This document shows positions 38,444 through 47,062 of a stretch of 64,000 bases of DNA, in pieces. Under the pieces are notes generated by a model. The model was given only the letters and a program-made list of their open reading frames with translations. It was not told the origin of the DNA and ran no database searches. The translations under genes were made by a program, and so were the position numbers. Origin of the DNA: Thermobifida alba (GTDB lineage Bacteria > Actinomycetota > Actinomycetes > Streptosporangiales > Streptosporangiaceae); assembly GCF_023208015.1 (NCBI RefSeq), contig NZ_CP051627.1, forward strand, positions 4,446,422-4,510,421, in the 5' to 3' direction. Positions within the stretch are counted from its first letter, which is position 1. Each line of letters opens with the position of its first letter.

Positions 38444-39358
38444 ATGCGGAAGCGCAGTTCCAACCCCGTGATCAAGCGGGCCCTGGCTGCCGCTCCGGGA
38501 AGCGCGGGCGCCTACCCGCAGCCCGGCTACGGTCAGCCTTACCCCCCGCAGGGCTACGGTCAGCCCTACCCGCAGCCGGGTTACGGTCCCGACCCGTACG
38601 CGGCCCAGCCGGGCTACGGTCCGGTCGGCCCCGGCTACCGGGACGCCAACTACCGTCCGGTGACCATCGACGACGTCGTGATGCGCACCGGGTTCACGCT
38701 CGGCACCGTCGTCCTGGCGGCCGTCGTCACCTACTTCCTGGCGGCGATGGTCAACCCGGCCCTCGGCATCGGACTGCTGGTCGTCGGTGCGATCGGCGCC
38801 CTGGTCCTGGGCCTGATCATCTCCTTCACCCGGTCCGCCAACCCCGCGCTGATCCTCACCTACGCGGCGCTGGAGGGCCTGTTCGTCGGCGGGTTCAGCT
38901 TCATGCTGGAACTGTCGCTCTACGGCAGCGGGGTGTCGCCCGGCGGCCTGGTGGTTCCGGCGATCTTCGGCACGCTGTTCGTGGCGGGCACCATGCTCGC
39001 GCTCTACAAGTTCAAGGTCATCCGGGTCACCAACACCTTCGTGAAGGTCGTGACCGCGGCGGTGATCGCCTTCGCCGTGCTGATCCTGGCCAACTTCGTG
39101 CTCAGCTTCTTCATCGACGGCGGCCTGGGGCTGCGTTCGGCGGGTCCGCTGGGCCTGGCGGTGAGCGCCATCGCCATCATCCTGGCCGCGCTGGTGCTGG
39201 CCATCGACTTCAAGGACGTCGACGACGCCATCTCCATGGGCCTGCCGGAGAAGGTCTCCTGGCAGCTCGCGTTCGGCCTGACCCTCTCGCTGGTCTGGCT
39301 GTACATCGAGATCCTGCGCCTGCTGTGGATGATCCAGGCGCTGTTCAGCGGAGACTAA
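38444..39358 (+). CDS. Bax inhibitor-1/YccA-family membrane protein
   Basis: The 304 aa protein has a cytoplasmic N-terminal region of Tyr/Gly/Pro/Gln repeats (QPGYGQPYPPQGYGQPY), roughly residues 25-65, then seven hydrophobic helices with a family-like LIISFTRSANPALILTYAALEGLF and a C-terminal LVWLYIEILRLLWMI. The actinobacterial YccA type often starts MRKRSSNP as here. The role is unknown; homologues affect ion flux or protease FtsH. ATG 38444 is used; a TTG at 38423 is in frame. A T-rich hairpin follows. Confidence 0.88.
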   Translation: MRKRSSNPVIKRALAAAPGSAGAYPQPGYGQPYPPQGYGQPYPQPGYGPDPYAAQPGYGPVGPGYRDANYRPVTIDDVVMRTGFTLGTVVLAAVVTYFLAAMVNPALGIGLLVVGAIGALVLGLIISFTRSANPALILTYAALEGLFVGGFSFMLELSLYGSGVSPGGLVVPAIFGTLFVAGTMLALYKFKVIRVTNTFVKVVTAAVIAFAVLILANFVLSFFIDGGLGLRSAGPLGLAVSAIAIILAALVLAIDFKDVDDAISMGLPEKVSWQLAFGLTLSLVWLYIEILRLLWMIQALFSGD

Positions 39359-39378
39359 GCGCCGTCCCGGCGTGACGG

Positions 39379-39412
39379 AACGCCTCTTCCCGTACCGGGA
39401 AGAGGCGTTTCT
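39379..39412. terminator. Terminator after the YccA-family gene
   Basis: Arms AACGCCTCTTCCCG (39379-39392) and CGGGAAGAGGCGTT (39396-39409) give a 14-bp stem, followed by a short T-rich stretch. It probably also serves the convergent small gene. Confidence 0.75.
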
Positions 39413-39442
39413 GCTTCCTGCGGCCAGGGTGGTGCCGCGGGC

Positions 39443-39688
39443 TCAGGAGCGCGGCTGCGGGACCGGGGTGTGGCTGCGGCGACGGCGGTCGAACTCCTGG
39501 ACGATCGCGGTGGCGTACCCGTGGGTCAGGCCGTACTCGTCGGCCAGCCAGTGCGCCCGCTCCAGACAGTTGGTCAGCGCGGGGCCCCGCTCCAGGATGT
39601 CGAACCACTCGTGGAGTTCGTATCCGGTCGTGTCCGGGATCCGCGCGAGCAGCCGAGCGTGGATCTCCGGCGAATGGCTTACCGGCAT
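39443..39688 (-). CDS. Small DUF4287-type protein
   Basis: About 81 aa. The sequence HSPEIHARLLARIPDTTGYEL, then EWFDILERGP, ERAHWLADEYGLTHGYATAIVQEFDRRRR matches the short DUF4287-like domain found alone or in multi-domain proteins of actinobacteria. Its function is unknown to me. The ATG at 39688 is favoured because GGAGG precedes it by six bases; the frame stays open eight codons further (to 39712). It is convergent with the YccA-family gene. No link to the thiolase gene behind it is evident. Confidence 0.65.
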   Translation of the reverse strand: MPVSHSPEIHARLLARIPDTTGYELHEWFDILERGPALTNCLERAHWLADEYGLTHGYATAIVQEFDRRRRSHTPVPQPRS

Positions 39689-39848
39689 GGGCACCTCCAA
39701 GGTGAGCGGCACTTATCAAGGACACTGCAGGACGGCTCCGGGGCGGGCAAGGGATTTGTGAAACTTTTTACGGTCTGTCGCGTAAATGAACTTTTGTGCT
39801 CCGAAGGGAATGCCGGAGCAGCGTCGACCGGTTCGGGAAACACCTCCA

Positions 39849-39887
39849 AAAAATGACAAAGCGGGGCATTCGTCGTGAATGCCCCGC
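39849..39887 (-). terminator. Rho-independent terminator after the thiolase gene
   Basis: On the minus strand an 11-bp stem (arms 39861-39871 and 39877-39887, 5-nt loop) is followed by a T-rich run (AAAAAATGACAAA on the plus strand at about 39849-39860). It lies 35 bp after the thiolase stop. Confidence 0.8.
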
Positions 39888-39922
39888 CCGGGGTCCGTCC
39901 GGCGGTTCCACCGCCGTCAGGG

Positions 39923-41146
39923 TCAGCTCAGCCGCTCGAAGACGGCGGCCATGCCCTGCCCACCGCCCACGCACATGGTCTCCAGACCGAAGGTCTTGTC
40001 GTGGAACTGCAGTCCGTTGATCAGGGTGGTGGTGATCCGCGCCCCGGTCATGCCGAACGGGTGGCCGACCGCGATCGCGCCGCCGTTGACGTTGAGCTGG
40101 GAGTCGATGTCGATGCCCAGGTCGTCGGCGGAAGGCAGCACCTGCGCGGCGAAGGCCTCGTTGATCTCCACCAGGTCGATGTCGCGGATCGACATGTTGG
40201 CGCGGGCCAGCGCCCGGCGGGACGCCTCCACCGGGCCCAGGCCCATGATCTCGGGCGACAGCCCGCTCACCCCGGTCGACACGATCCGCGCCAGCGGCGT
40301 GATGCCCAGTTCGGCGGCCTTGGTGTCGCTCATGATGACCAGCGCGGCCGCGCCGTCGTTGAGCGGGCAGCAGTTCGCGGCGGTGACGGTGCCGTCGGGA
40401 CGGAAGACCGGGTCCAGCGAGGCGACCTTCTCGTAGGTGGTGCCGCGCCGCGGACCGTCGTCGGCGGAGACCACGGTCCCGTCGGGCAGGGTCACCGGGG
40501 TGATCTCACGCGCCCAGAAGCCGTTGTCGATGGACTTCTCGGCCAGGTTCTGCGAGCGCACCCCGAACTCGTCCTGGCGCTGCCGGGAGATGCCGCGCAG
40601 CTGCGCCACGTTCTCCGCGGTCTGCCCCATGGCGATGTAGACGTCGGGGAGCTCACCGTCCTCGCGCGGGTCGCGCCAGGGCTCCGCGCCGCCCTCGGCG
40701 CGCTTGGCGGTGCGCGCCTCGGCGGCGGCGAACAGCGGGTTCTTGGTGTCGGGCAGCGAGTCGCTGTTGCCCTTGGTGAAGCGGCTGACCATCTCCACGC
40801 CGGCCGAGACGAAGACGTCGCCCTCGCCGGCCTTGATGGCGTGGAAGGCCATCCGGGTGGTCTGCAGCGACGAGGAGCAGTAGCGGGTGACGGTGGTGCC
40901 CGGCACGGAGTCCAGGCCCAGCTGCACGGCGACCACCCGGGCCAGGTTGTGGCCCTGCTCGCCGCCGGGCAGGCCGCAGCCCAGCATCAGGTCGTCGATG
41001 GTCGTGGGGTCCAGCTGCGGGACCTTGGCCAGGGCCGCGGAGACGATCTGCGCGGTCAGGTCGTCCGGCCGGATGTCCTTGAGCGAGCCCTTGAAGGCCC
41101 GTCCGATCGGGGAGCGCGCTGTGGCGACGATGACGGCTTCAGGCAT
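39923..41146 (-). CDS. Acetyl-CoA C-acyltransferase (thiolase II family)
   Basis: The 407 aa thiolase has nucleophile Cys in TVTRYCSSSLQT (near residue 91), the signature NVNGGAIAVGHPFGMTGAR with the base His, and CVGGGQGMAAVFE carrying the second catalytic Cys. These enzymes either cleave 3-ketoacyl-CoA in beta-oxidation or condense acetyl-CoA. The sequence cannot tell which, and no fadB-type partner lies nearby. The start is ATG 41146. A T-rich terminator follows. Confidence 0.93.
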   Translation of the reverse strand: MPEAVIVATARSPIGRAFKGSLKDIRPDDLTAQIVSAALAKVPQLDPTTIDDLMLGCGLPGGEQGHNLARVVAVQLGLDSVPGTTVTRYCSSSLQTTRMAFHAIKAGEGDVFVSAGVEMVSRFTKGNSDSLPDTKNPLFAAAEARTAKRAEGGAEPWRDPREDGELPDVYIAMGQTAENVAQLRGISRQRQDEFGVRSQNLAEKSIDNGFWAREITPVTLPDGTVVSADDGPRRGTTYEKVASLDPVFRPDGTVTAANCCPLNDGAAALVIMSDTKAAELGITPLARIVSTGVSGLSPEIMGLGPVEASRRALARANMSIRDIDLVEINEAFAAQVLPSADDLGIDIDSQLNVNGGAIAVGHPFGMTGARITTTLINGLQFHDKTFGLETMCVGGGQGMAAVFERLS

Positions 41147-41223
41147 ACCTCGGCCTTTCTGGGAAGCGCTTGACGGAAACGCCCGCAGGTCACGGGCGGC
41201 TGCGACCTCGTTACCCCGAAACG

Positions 41224-42270
41224 CTAGCCAATACGGCTCCCTGCGGGCGCGTCCGGGGTGGCTTTAACCGAATTGGAATCGGTTTCTAGTTTGTCGGGCT
41301 CCCCGGAGGGGGCCGCGCCGCGGCGCAGCAGCCGCACCCACAGCCCGCGCGGACCGCGACCGCCCTCCGCCCGTCCGGCCTGCCGGACCTCGCTTCCGGG
41401 CTCCTCCACGGCCGCCGCCGCGGCGCGCTCCACCGGCAGCACCTCCACCCGCTCCGACCGGTGCGCATCCACCGGCTCGGGCAGCAGGCCCAGGGCCGCG
41501 CACAGCGCCGGCAGCACCACGGCCACGGCCCGCGCGTACCCGCGGGCCGAGGGGTGGAAACGGTCGGGCCCGAACATCTCGTCGGGGTAGCGCAGGAACT
41601 CGTCGGAGAGCAGGTCGCCCAACGCCACGGTGCTGCCGCCCTCCTCCACCACCGCGACCGTCTGCGCGGCCGCCATCTGCCGGGAGGCACGCCGCGCGAT
41701 GGCGCGCAGCGGCTGCGGGATCGGCTGCACCGTGCCCAGGTCGGGACAGGTCGCCACCACCACCGCCGCGCCGGAGGCCACCAGTTCCCGCACCACCGCG
41801 CGCAACTGGGCGGCCGCGTCAGCGGGACGGACCCGGCCGATGACGTCGTTGGCGCCGATGAAGACCACCGCCAGGTCCACCCGGTGGCCGCGCACCCGCG
41901 CCAACTGCCCCGCCAGCCCCTTGGAGGTGGCGCCCACCTTCGACACGTCGCGCAGCCGCACCGGCCGGTCCGCGGCGGTCGACAGCCCCGAGGCGAGCTG
42001 CACCGGCGGGGTCTGCCGGGGATCGGCCACGGCGAAGCCCGCGGCGGTGGAGTCGCCCATCATCACCAGGGTGAGCGGCTCGCCCCCGCCCACGCCGTAG
42101 ACCCCGTCGACCCGGGGACGTTTCCAGGGGGTGACCCCGATCGTCCGGGCCGCGATCCTGGCCTGCAGGTACAGCAGGGCGACGGTGCTGGCGGCCAGCA
42201 GGGTCAACCCCCCGCCGCCGAACACCGTCGCCGCCGCGATCCGGCGGGCCTGTGCCGCGCTGAGCGCCAT
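41224..42270 (-). CDS. Membrane-anchored SGNH/GDSL hydrolase
   Basis: The 348 aa protein begins with one hydrophobic segment (AATVFGGGGLTLLAASTVALLYL) acting as an anchor, then a catalytic SGNH domain: block I LVMMGDSTAAGF, block III VVFIGANDVIGR, block V DRFHPSARGYARAV. All four catalytic blocks are intact, unlike the SGNH-type lipoprotein at 5811. A long Arg/Pro/Glu-rich C-terminal tail follows. Substrate unknown. The ATG at 42270 has GGGAGG seven bases upstream. It diverges from cbs. Confidence 0.86.
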   Translation of the reverse strand: MALSAAQARRIAAATVFGGGGLTLLAASTVALLYLQARIAARTIGVTPWKRPRVDGVYGVGGGEPLTLVMMGDSTAAGFAVADPRQTPPVQLASGLSTAADRPVRLRDVSKVGATSKGLAGQLARVRGHRVDLAVVFIGANDVIGRVRPADAAAQLRAVVRELVASGAAVVVATCPDLGTVQPIPQPLRAIARRASRQMAAAQTVAVVEEGGSTVALGDLLSDEFLRYPDEMFGPDRFHPSARGYARAVAVVLPALCAALGLLPEPVDAHRSERVEVLPVERAAAAAVEEPGSEVRQAGRAEGGRGPRGLWVRLLRRGAAPSGEPDKLETDSNSVKATPDAPAGSRIG

Positions 42271-42515
42271 GCCGTCGCCTCCCACCGCGAGAGTCAGGAA
42301 CTTTCCCTACCCTCCGGTAGTACCCGGAGACAGCGGGTGCCAGTCGGAGACCACGGGCCGCCGCCCGCCCCCGCGGCCGCGACCGGCGGGAGCAGGGCGT
42401 ATAGGGTCGGACGGACACCGGAGGACCGGTGACCGCACGACACCGGCCGCTGTCCGCGCAGCCGTCCCCACCACACGGCGGCGCGGTGGCCCCAGGGGAG
42501 GAAAGGGAACCGTTG

Positions 42516-43883
42516 ATGCGGGTCTACAACTCTTTGATCGAACTGGTCGGCAACACACCGTTGGTTCGGTTGAAGAAGGTCGCCGCCGGGCTCGCGCCGA
42601 CCGTGCTGGCCAAGGTGGAGTACCTGAACCCGGGAGGATCGGTCAAGGACCGCATCGCCCTGCGCATGGTCGAGGACGCCGAGCGGCGGGGCCTGCTCAG
42701 ACCCGGCGGCACCATCGTGGAGCCGACCTCCGGCAACACCGGCGTGGGTCTGGCCATCGTCGCCGCGGAGAAGGGCTACCGCTGCGTGTTCGTCTGCCCC
42801 GACAAGGTCGGCGCCGACAAGCTCGCGGTCCTGCGCGCCTACGGGGCCGAGGTGGTGGTCTGCCCCACCACGGTCGCCCCCGACCACCCCGAGTCCTACT
42901 ACTCGGTCTCCGACCGCCTGGCCGCGACCATCCCCGGCGCGTGGAAACCCGACCAGTACGCCAACCCCAACAACCCCGAGTCGCACTACCACAGCACCGG
43001 CCCCGAGATCTGGGAGCAGACTGAGGGCCGCATCACCCACTTCGTCGCGGGCATCGGCACCGGCGGCACCATCAGCGGCACCGGACGCTACCTCAAGGAG
43101 GTCTCCGGCGGCCGGGTCAAGGTCATCGGAGCCGACCCGGAGGGCTCGGTCTACTCCGGCGGCACCGGGCGCCCCTACCTGGTGGAGGGCGTGGGCGAGG
43201 ACATCTGGCCCAGCACCTACGACACGGGGATCTGCGACGAGATCATCGCGGTCAGCGACAAGGACTCCTTCCTCATGACCCGCCGCCTCGCCAAGGAGGA
43301 GGCGCTGCTGGTCGGCGGCTCCTGCGGGCTCGCCGTGGTGGCCGCGCTCAAGGCGGCGGCCAGTGCCGGACCCGACGACGTCGTCGTGGTGCTGCTGCCC
43401 GACGGCGGCCGCGGCTACCTCGGCAAGATCTTCAACGACGAGTGGATGGCCGACTACGGCTTCCTGGCCGCCGAGACCGAGGAGGCCACCGCGGGCCAGG
43501 TGCTGGCGGCCAAGGACGACACCCTGCCCGAGTTCGTGCACACCCACCCGCACGAGACCGTCGGCACAGCCGTGGCCATCATGCGCGAGTACGGCGTCTC
43601 ACAGCTGCCGGTCATGAAGGAGGAGCCGCCGGTGATGGCCGCCGAGGTGGTGGGCGCCATCGCCGAACGCGACCTGCTCGACTCGCTGTTCAACGGCCGC
43701 GCCCAGCTCGGCGACCCGGTGGAGGCCCACATGAGCCCGCCGCTGCCGGTGGTCGGCTCCGGCGAGCCGGTGAGCCGCTGCGTGGAACTGCTCCAGGGCT
43801 CGGGCGCGGTGGTGGTTCTTGTCGACGGCAAACCCGCGGGCGTGCTCACCCGCCAGGACCTGCTGGCCCACCTGGCGGGCTGA
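42516..43883 (+). CDS. cbs: Cystathionine beta-synthase
   Basis: The 455 aa PLP enzyme condenses serine and homocysteine to cystathionine, the first step of reverse transsulfuration. The N-terminal catalytic domain shows ELVGNTPLVRL, the PLP-Lys in NPGGSVKDRIAL, VEPTSGNTGVGLA and GIGTGGTISGTGRYLK. After residue ~330 there are two CBS domains (FVHTHPHETVGTAV onward and HMSPPLPVVGSGEPV onward). ATG 42516; a ribosome site AAAGGGA lies upstream. It complements the gamma-synthase/lyase gene at 47063. Confidence 0.94.
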   Translation: MRVYNSLIELVGNTPLVRLKKVAAGLAPTVLAKVEYLNPGGSVKDRIALRMVEDAERRGLLRPGGTIVEPTSGNTGVGLAIVAAEKGYRCVFVCPDKVGADKLAVLRAYGAEVVVCPTTVAPDHPESYYSVSDRLAATIPGAWKPDQYANPNNPESHYHSTGPEIWEQTEGRITHFVAGIGTGGTISGTGRYLKEVSGGRVKVIGADPEGSVYSGGTGRPYLVEGVGEDIWPSTYDTGICDEIIAVSDKDSFLMTRRLAKEEALLVGGSCGLAVVAALKAAASAGPDDVVVVLLPDGGRGYLGKIFNDEWMADYGFLAAETEEATAGQVLAAKDDTLPEFVHTHPHETVGTAVAIMREYGVSQLPVMKEEPPVMAAEVVGAIAERDLLDSLFNGRAQLGDPVEAHMSPPLPVVGSGEPVSRCVELLQGSGAVVVLVDGKPAGVLTRQDLLAHLAG

Positions 43884-43904
43884 CCGGCCGCAGGAGGCGG
43901 CAGT

Positions 43905-43957
43905 GGCCGTGTCCCCGGGGTCGCTTCGGCGGGTGCCGGCGGCCCGGGGACACGGCC
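43905..43957. terminator. Terminator hairpin after cbs
   Basis: Arms GGCCGTGTCCCCGGG (43905-43919) and CCCGGGGACACGGCC (43943-43957) form a perfect 15-bp stem with a 23-nt loop. It separates cbs from the convergent DUF397 gene, at the edge of the lower-GC locus. Confidence 0.65.
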
Positions 43958-44075
43958 GCGGCGGGGACGCCGGGCTGCTTCGCCCGTCTGTCCGCGGGGG
44001 CGGTGGCGGGCCGCCCTGGAGGCTTGCCTGGAATGCCTCGCCGTCCCGGTCGCCCGGCTTCGCGGGCCAGACGTT

Positions 44076-44288
44076 CTAGAGGCGTTCGCCTCGGGCCGCC
44101 CGCACGAACGCGGCCCACTCGTCAGCGGGGAAGAACAGCGCGCCGAGGTCGCGGTTCTTACTGTCGCGGATGCCGGTGACCGGGCCTTCTGACACCTCGA
44201 CGCAGGCTGACTGTTCATGCGTGTAGCTGGCGGTGTGCCACTGGCGGACCGTGGTGAGCGGTCGGGAAGCGATTCTGTTCTCAGGCAT
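44076..44288 (-). CDS. DUF397 protein (antitoxin-like partner)
   Basis: The 70 aa DUF397 protein has the usual elements: RQWHTASYTHEQSACVEVSEG, then VTGIRDSKNRDLGALFFPADEWAAFVRAA. DUF397 genes are nearly always next to an XRE-DUF5753 regulator in actinobacteria (WhiJ/abaA-type loci). Here its ATG overlaps the stop codon of that regulator by 8 bp (44281-44288), so translation is coupled. It is thought to act with the DUF5753 protein to modulate a target, but the biochemistry is not settled. Confidence 0.9.
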   Translation of the reverse strand: MPENRIASRPLTTVRQWHTASYTHEQSACVEVSEGPVTGIRDSKNRDLGALFFPADEWAAFVRAARGERL

Positions 44289-45129
44289 CGGTACCTTCCA
44301 GATCGGTGATCACTCGGCGGAGGAAAGCGGGGGTCTCGCCAAGCGGCAGTGCTGCCGCTTGGACGTACTCAAAGATCCGAGTGTGGTTGGCGACCTCGTT
44401 CGCGCCCTCGAAGAAGTGCCCGTTGGGCGGAACATCGATGTACCCCACCCGTTCAGTCTCTCCGAGACTCAAAAGCGTGAAGTTATAGGGCTGGGTCATG
44501 GCCTTCGACAGGGGGAGTACCTGGATGTCCAAGTGGGGACGGTCTGCCAGTTCGATGAGGTGTTCCAGTTGAGTGCGCATGACCTTCGGACCGCCGATGA
44601 GGCAGCGCAGGGCCGACTCGTCGATAACCGACCACATCTGTAACGGGTTGTCCCGTCCCAAGATGTTGGCCTGCCGCTGGATGCGTGCGTCGATCCGCTG
44701 TCTGCGTTCCTCTGGATCGCTGAGTAGTCCTCGACTCATCAGAGCGTTGATGTAGTCCGGGTGCTGGAGCAGCCCTGGAATGAGACCGACGGCGTAGTCC
44801 TGGATCTTGGTTGCCTCGTTCTCCAGACCGTAGAAGGCATTCCCCGCGACCTCCTCGTACTGGAACCACCAGGGCTTGTGCCTGCGTGCGGCCTTGGCGA
44901 TGCTGATGAGTTCCTCTCGCAGGGCGTCACTGGCCTTGTACAGTCGACACAGCGCGGCGACCGACTCGGTGTTGAGTCGGACGAACCGGCCGTTCTCGAT
45001 CCGGTAAAGCTTGCTGACGTCCCAGCCCATCTCATCGGCGACTTGCTCCTGGGACAGCTTTGCCTCCGCGCGCAATCGCTTGAGCTGGCTGACCAGATAG
45101 TGCCTACGCACCGGGGAGCCCTGGGTCAC
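44281..45129 (-). CDS. XRE-family HTH regulator with DUF5753 domain (WhiJ-like)
   Basis: The 282 aa protein has an N-terminal lambda-type HTH (LKRLRAEAKLSQEQVADEMGWDVSKLYRIENGR), then the DUF5753 domain with PWWFQYEEVAGNAFYGLENEA, IPGLLQHPDYINALM and MWSVIDESALRCLIGG. Start: GTG 45129 has AAGGAG five bases upstream; the frame remains open to 45180 but without a site. Base composition is visibly less GC-rich than neighbours. It is coupled to DUF397 and divergent from a small gene plus an RsbW-like ATPase gene, the standard WhiJ-type arrangement. Confidence 0.92.
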   Translation of the reverse strand: MTQGSPVRRHYLVSQLKRLRAEAKLSQEQVADEMGWDVSKLYRIENGRFVRLNTESVAALCRLYKASDALREELISIAKAARRHKPWWFQYEEVAGNAFYGLENEATKIQDYAVGLIPGLLQHPDYINALMSRGLLSDPEERRQRIDARIQRQANILGRDNPLQMWSVIDESALRCLIGGPKVMRTQLEHLIELADRPHLDIQVLPLSKAMTQPYNFTLLSLGETERVGYIDVPPNGHFFEGANEVANHTRIFEYVQAAALPLGETPAFLRRVITDLEGTDA

Positions 45130-45226
45130 GACAGTCTCCTTCACTTGGCCGACCCTGCTTCTGAGTGCCGTGGCCATCATCCCATCGCACGAAATCAGAC
45201 ATACCTCAACAATGCAGGCTAGTTAT

Positions 45227-45243
45227 CTTGCAAGGCTTGTAAC
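45227..45243. promoter_or_regulatory. Candidate operator of the XRE-DUF5753 regulator
   Basis: CTTGCAAG (45227-45234, perfect palindrome) and CTTGTAAC (45236-45243, imperfect copy) sit in tandem, 9 bp apart, in the 211-bp divergent promoter. The region is strikingly AT-rich. The spacing of nearly one helical turn suggests cooperative binding. Confidence 0.5.
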
Positions 45244-45340
45244 TTACAGGGCATGCATTTAACTTGGAGTCATCCAGTCACGGAGCCCGCTGTCCTCCGG
45301 TGACTGTGCATGTCAGTCACGTCACTTCCTTGGGAGAGCC

Positions 45341-45673
45341 ATGTCCGCATTCCTCCCGACCGACGACTCCCGCCGGTCCTTGCTCGCCCGCCTGCAAGAG
45401 GAGCTTCACCGGCTCGGGGCATCCGCCCTGCTCGCCCTGTCCGCCACCGCGCATCCGGTGCTCTACGTCCGCGTCTGGGGGCGCCTGGTTCCGGTCGTGG
45501 TGGTGCGGGACGCCTCCGGTCACCGGTGGTTCATCTGGGGGCGGACCGGTCAGGCGCCCGCCAGCCACGTGGAGGGGGCCGCCGCCGTGCTGTGCGGGCT
45601 GGAGCCCCCGCCCGCCCGGTCCCGGACCGCCCCGGTGGCCGCGCGCCGCGCCGCACGGAAGGACGCCGCCTGA
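45341..45673 (+). CDS. Small protein paired with an RsbW-like ATPase
   Basis: The 110 aa protein has a C-terminal core LLALSATAHPVLYVRVWGRLVPVVVVRD, then HRWFIWGRTGQAPASHVEGAAAVLCG, followed by an Ala/Arg-rich tail. Homologues of this shape occur next to DUF397/DUF5753 genes in Streptomyces relatives, as far as I recall; no function is known to me. Its TGA overlaps the ATG of the next gene (TGATG at 45671-45675), so the two are translated together. It diverges from the XRE gene across the palindromic promoter. Confidence 0.7.
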   Translation: MSAFLPTDDSRRSLLARLQEELHRLGASALLALSATAHPVLYVRVWGRLVPVVVVRDASGHRWFIWGRTGQAPASHVEGAAAVLCGLEPPPARSRTAPVAARRAARKDAA

Positions 45674-46164
45674 TGACCGACAACGGCACCGGCGAGTCCG
45701 CCTCCGGCCGCCTGTGCGCGGTCTCCGAATTCTGGGAACTGCCCGGCGATCCCGCGCTCTGCCCGGGCCTGCGCCGCCGCGTCCGCGCCAGCCTCACCGG
45801 CTTCCCGCACACCGCCGCCGACGCCGAACTCGTGGCCGCCGAACTGTTCGCCAACGCCTGCCGCCACTCCCTCAGCGGCGACGGCGGCAAGGTCTCGGTG
45901 AGCCTGTCGGGCTTGCGCACCGGCCTGGTCCTGGTCACCGTCACCGACCAAGGCCCCAAAGCCGACCCGGCCACCGGAGGGCCCCGCGTCCCCCAGGTCC
46001 GCCCGCCCGGCGACCCGCTCACCCCCGGCGGGCGCGGCCTGCGCCTGGTCGCCGCGCTCACCACCGACTGGGGCCACTGGGCCACCGACGAGGGCGGCCA
46101 CACCGTCTGGGCCGTCTTCGAACCCCCGCTGCCCGCCTACGCCTACCTCCCCCACGAACCCTGA
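45673..46164 (+). CDS. RsbW-like anti-sigma-type ATPase
   Basis: The 163 aa protein is a GHKL/HATPase_c domain on its own. N-box: AELVAAELFANACRHS; G1 box: VTVTDQGPKADP; G2 box: GGRGLRLVAAL. The C-terminal region is WGHWATDEGGHTVWAVFE. Such stand-alone kinases act as anti-sigma factors or switch proteins, by phosphorylating or sequestering a partner. It is coupled to the small gene upstream, and the XRE-DUF5753 and DUF397 genes are opposite. The partner is unknown. Confidence 0.85.
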   Translation: MTDNGTGESASGRLCAVSEFWELPGDPALCPGLRRRVRASLTGFPHTAADAELVAAELFANACRHSLSGDGGKVSVSLSGLRTGLVLVTVTDQGPKADPATGGPRVPQVRPPGDPLTPGGRGLRLVAALTTDWGHWATDEGGHTVWAVFEPPLPAYAYLPHEP

Positions 46165-46295
46165 CCCGACCCGGTGGCCCCCGCCCGCAGACCTCCTCCG
46201 GTTTCCGGGATTTCCGGGGGCCACCCCCTGGGCGGCAACGGGCGCGTCGTCTAGTGTTCTCCTCGGTATTACCAGCGAGTAAAGACGGAGACCCG

Positions 46296-46970
46296 GTGTC
46301 GCGGCTGCTTTCCTGGATGGTGCGGACGGCCTGGTCGTGGGCTCGGCGCAGGGCGGACATCCGCCACGGCTCGCGCGCCGCCGCGCGCTTCGCCTCCTAC
46401 GGCGAGGGCACCTCCATCGCCTTTCCCCCCGCCACCATCTTCGGCGAACCCTGGATCGAACTGGGCTCGCACACCCTGATCGGCGCGGACATCACCCTCA
46501 GCGCCGGGTACGTGCCAGGACTCGACCTCGGCCCCCGGCCGCTGCTGACCATCGGCGACGGCTGCACCATCGGCCGCGGCTCGCACGTGGTGGCGCACCG
46601 GTCCATCGTGTTCGGCGACCACGTCTTCACCGGCCCCTACGTCTACGTCACCGACCAGAACCACGGCTACGCCGACCCCGACACCCCGATCGGATACCAG
46701 TGGCCCACCGAGGCTCCGGTCCGCATCGGCTCGGGCTCCTGGATCGGCGCGAACGCGGTGATCCTGCCCGGCGTGACCCTGGGCCGCAACTGCGTGGTCG
46801 CGGCGGGCGCGGTGGTGCGCCCCGGCGAGTACCCGGACCACAGCGTCATCGCGGGCGTGCCCGGGAAAGTGGTGCGCCGCTACGATCCGGACACCGGCTG
46901 GCACCCCCCGATGCGCGAGGACCTGGTCGTCCGCCGCGACGACGCCGACACCGAACCCGCCGCGGGGTGA
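46296..46970 (+). CDS. Left-handed beta-helix acyltransferase
   Basis: The 224 aa acetyltransferase of the maltose/galactoside O-acetyltransferase type shows hexapeptide repeats, such as TIGDGCTIGRGSHVVAHRSI and GSGSWIGANAVILPGVTLG, and the family's catalytic His region TDQNHGYADPDTPIGYQ. The end ...VIAGVPGKVVRRYDPDTGWH is also typical. The acceptor is probably a sugar, but not determinable here. GTG 46296 has GGAG nearby. The open frame extends to 45264 but that part overlaps the RsbW-like gene and is not real. Confidence 0.85.
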   Translation: MSRLLSWMVRTAWSWARRRADIRHGSRAAARFASYGEGTSIAFPPATIFGEPWIELGSHTLIGADITLSAGYVPGLDLGPRPLLTIGDGCTIGRGSHVVAHRSIVFGDHVFTGPYVYVTDQNHGYADPDTPIGYQWPTEAPVRIGSGSWIGANAVILPGVTLGRNCVVAAGAVVRPGEYPDHSVIAGVPGKVVRRYDPDTGWHPPMREDLVVRRDDADTEPAAG

Positions 46971-47062
46971 CCCCGCCCCCGACGCCCACCGCCCGGTGAG
47001 GAAGCGGCCACGGCGCGGAGCGGAGGAGCGGGGAAGCGGCGACCCGGTACTACTGTGGCCCC

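Noticed and set aside
45264-46295. N-terminal extension of the acyltransferase frame back to 45264
   Set aside because: It overlaps the small gene and RsbW-like gene out of frame and is Pro/Arg-rich without family similarity; GTG 46296 has a ribosome site.
46971-47062. Search for a SAM riboswitch or T-box before metB
   Set aside because: Only 92 bp and no recognisable conserved core; no such element was visible upstream of cysD or cbs either.
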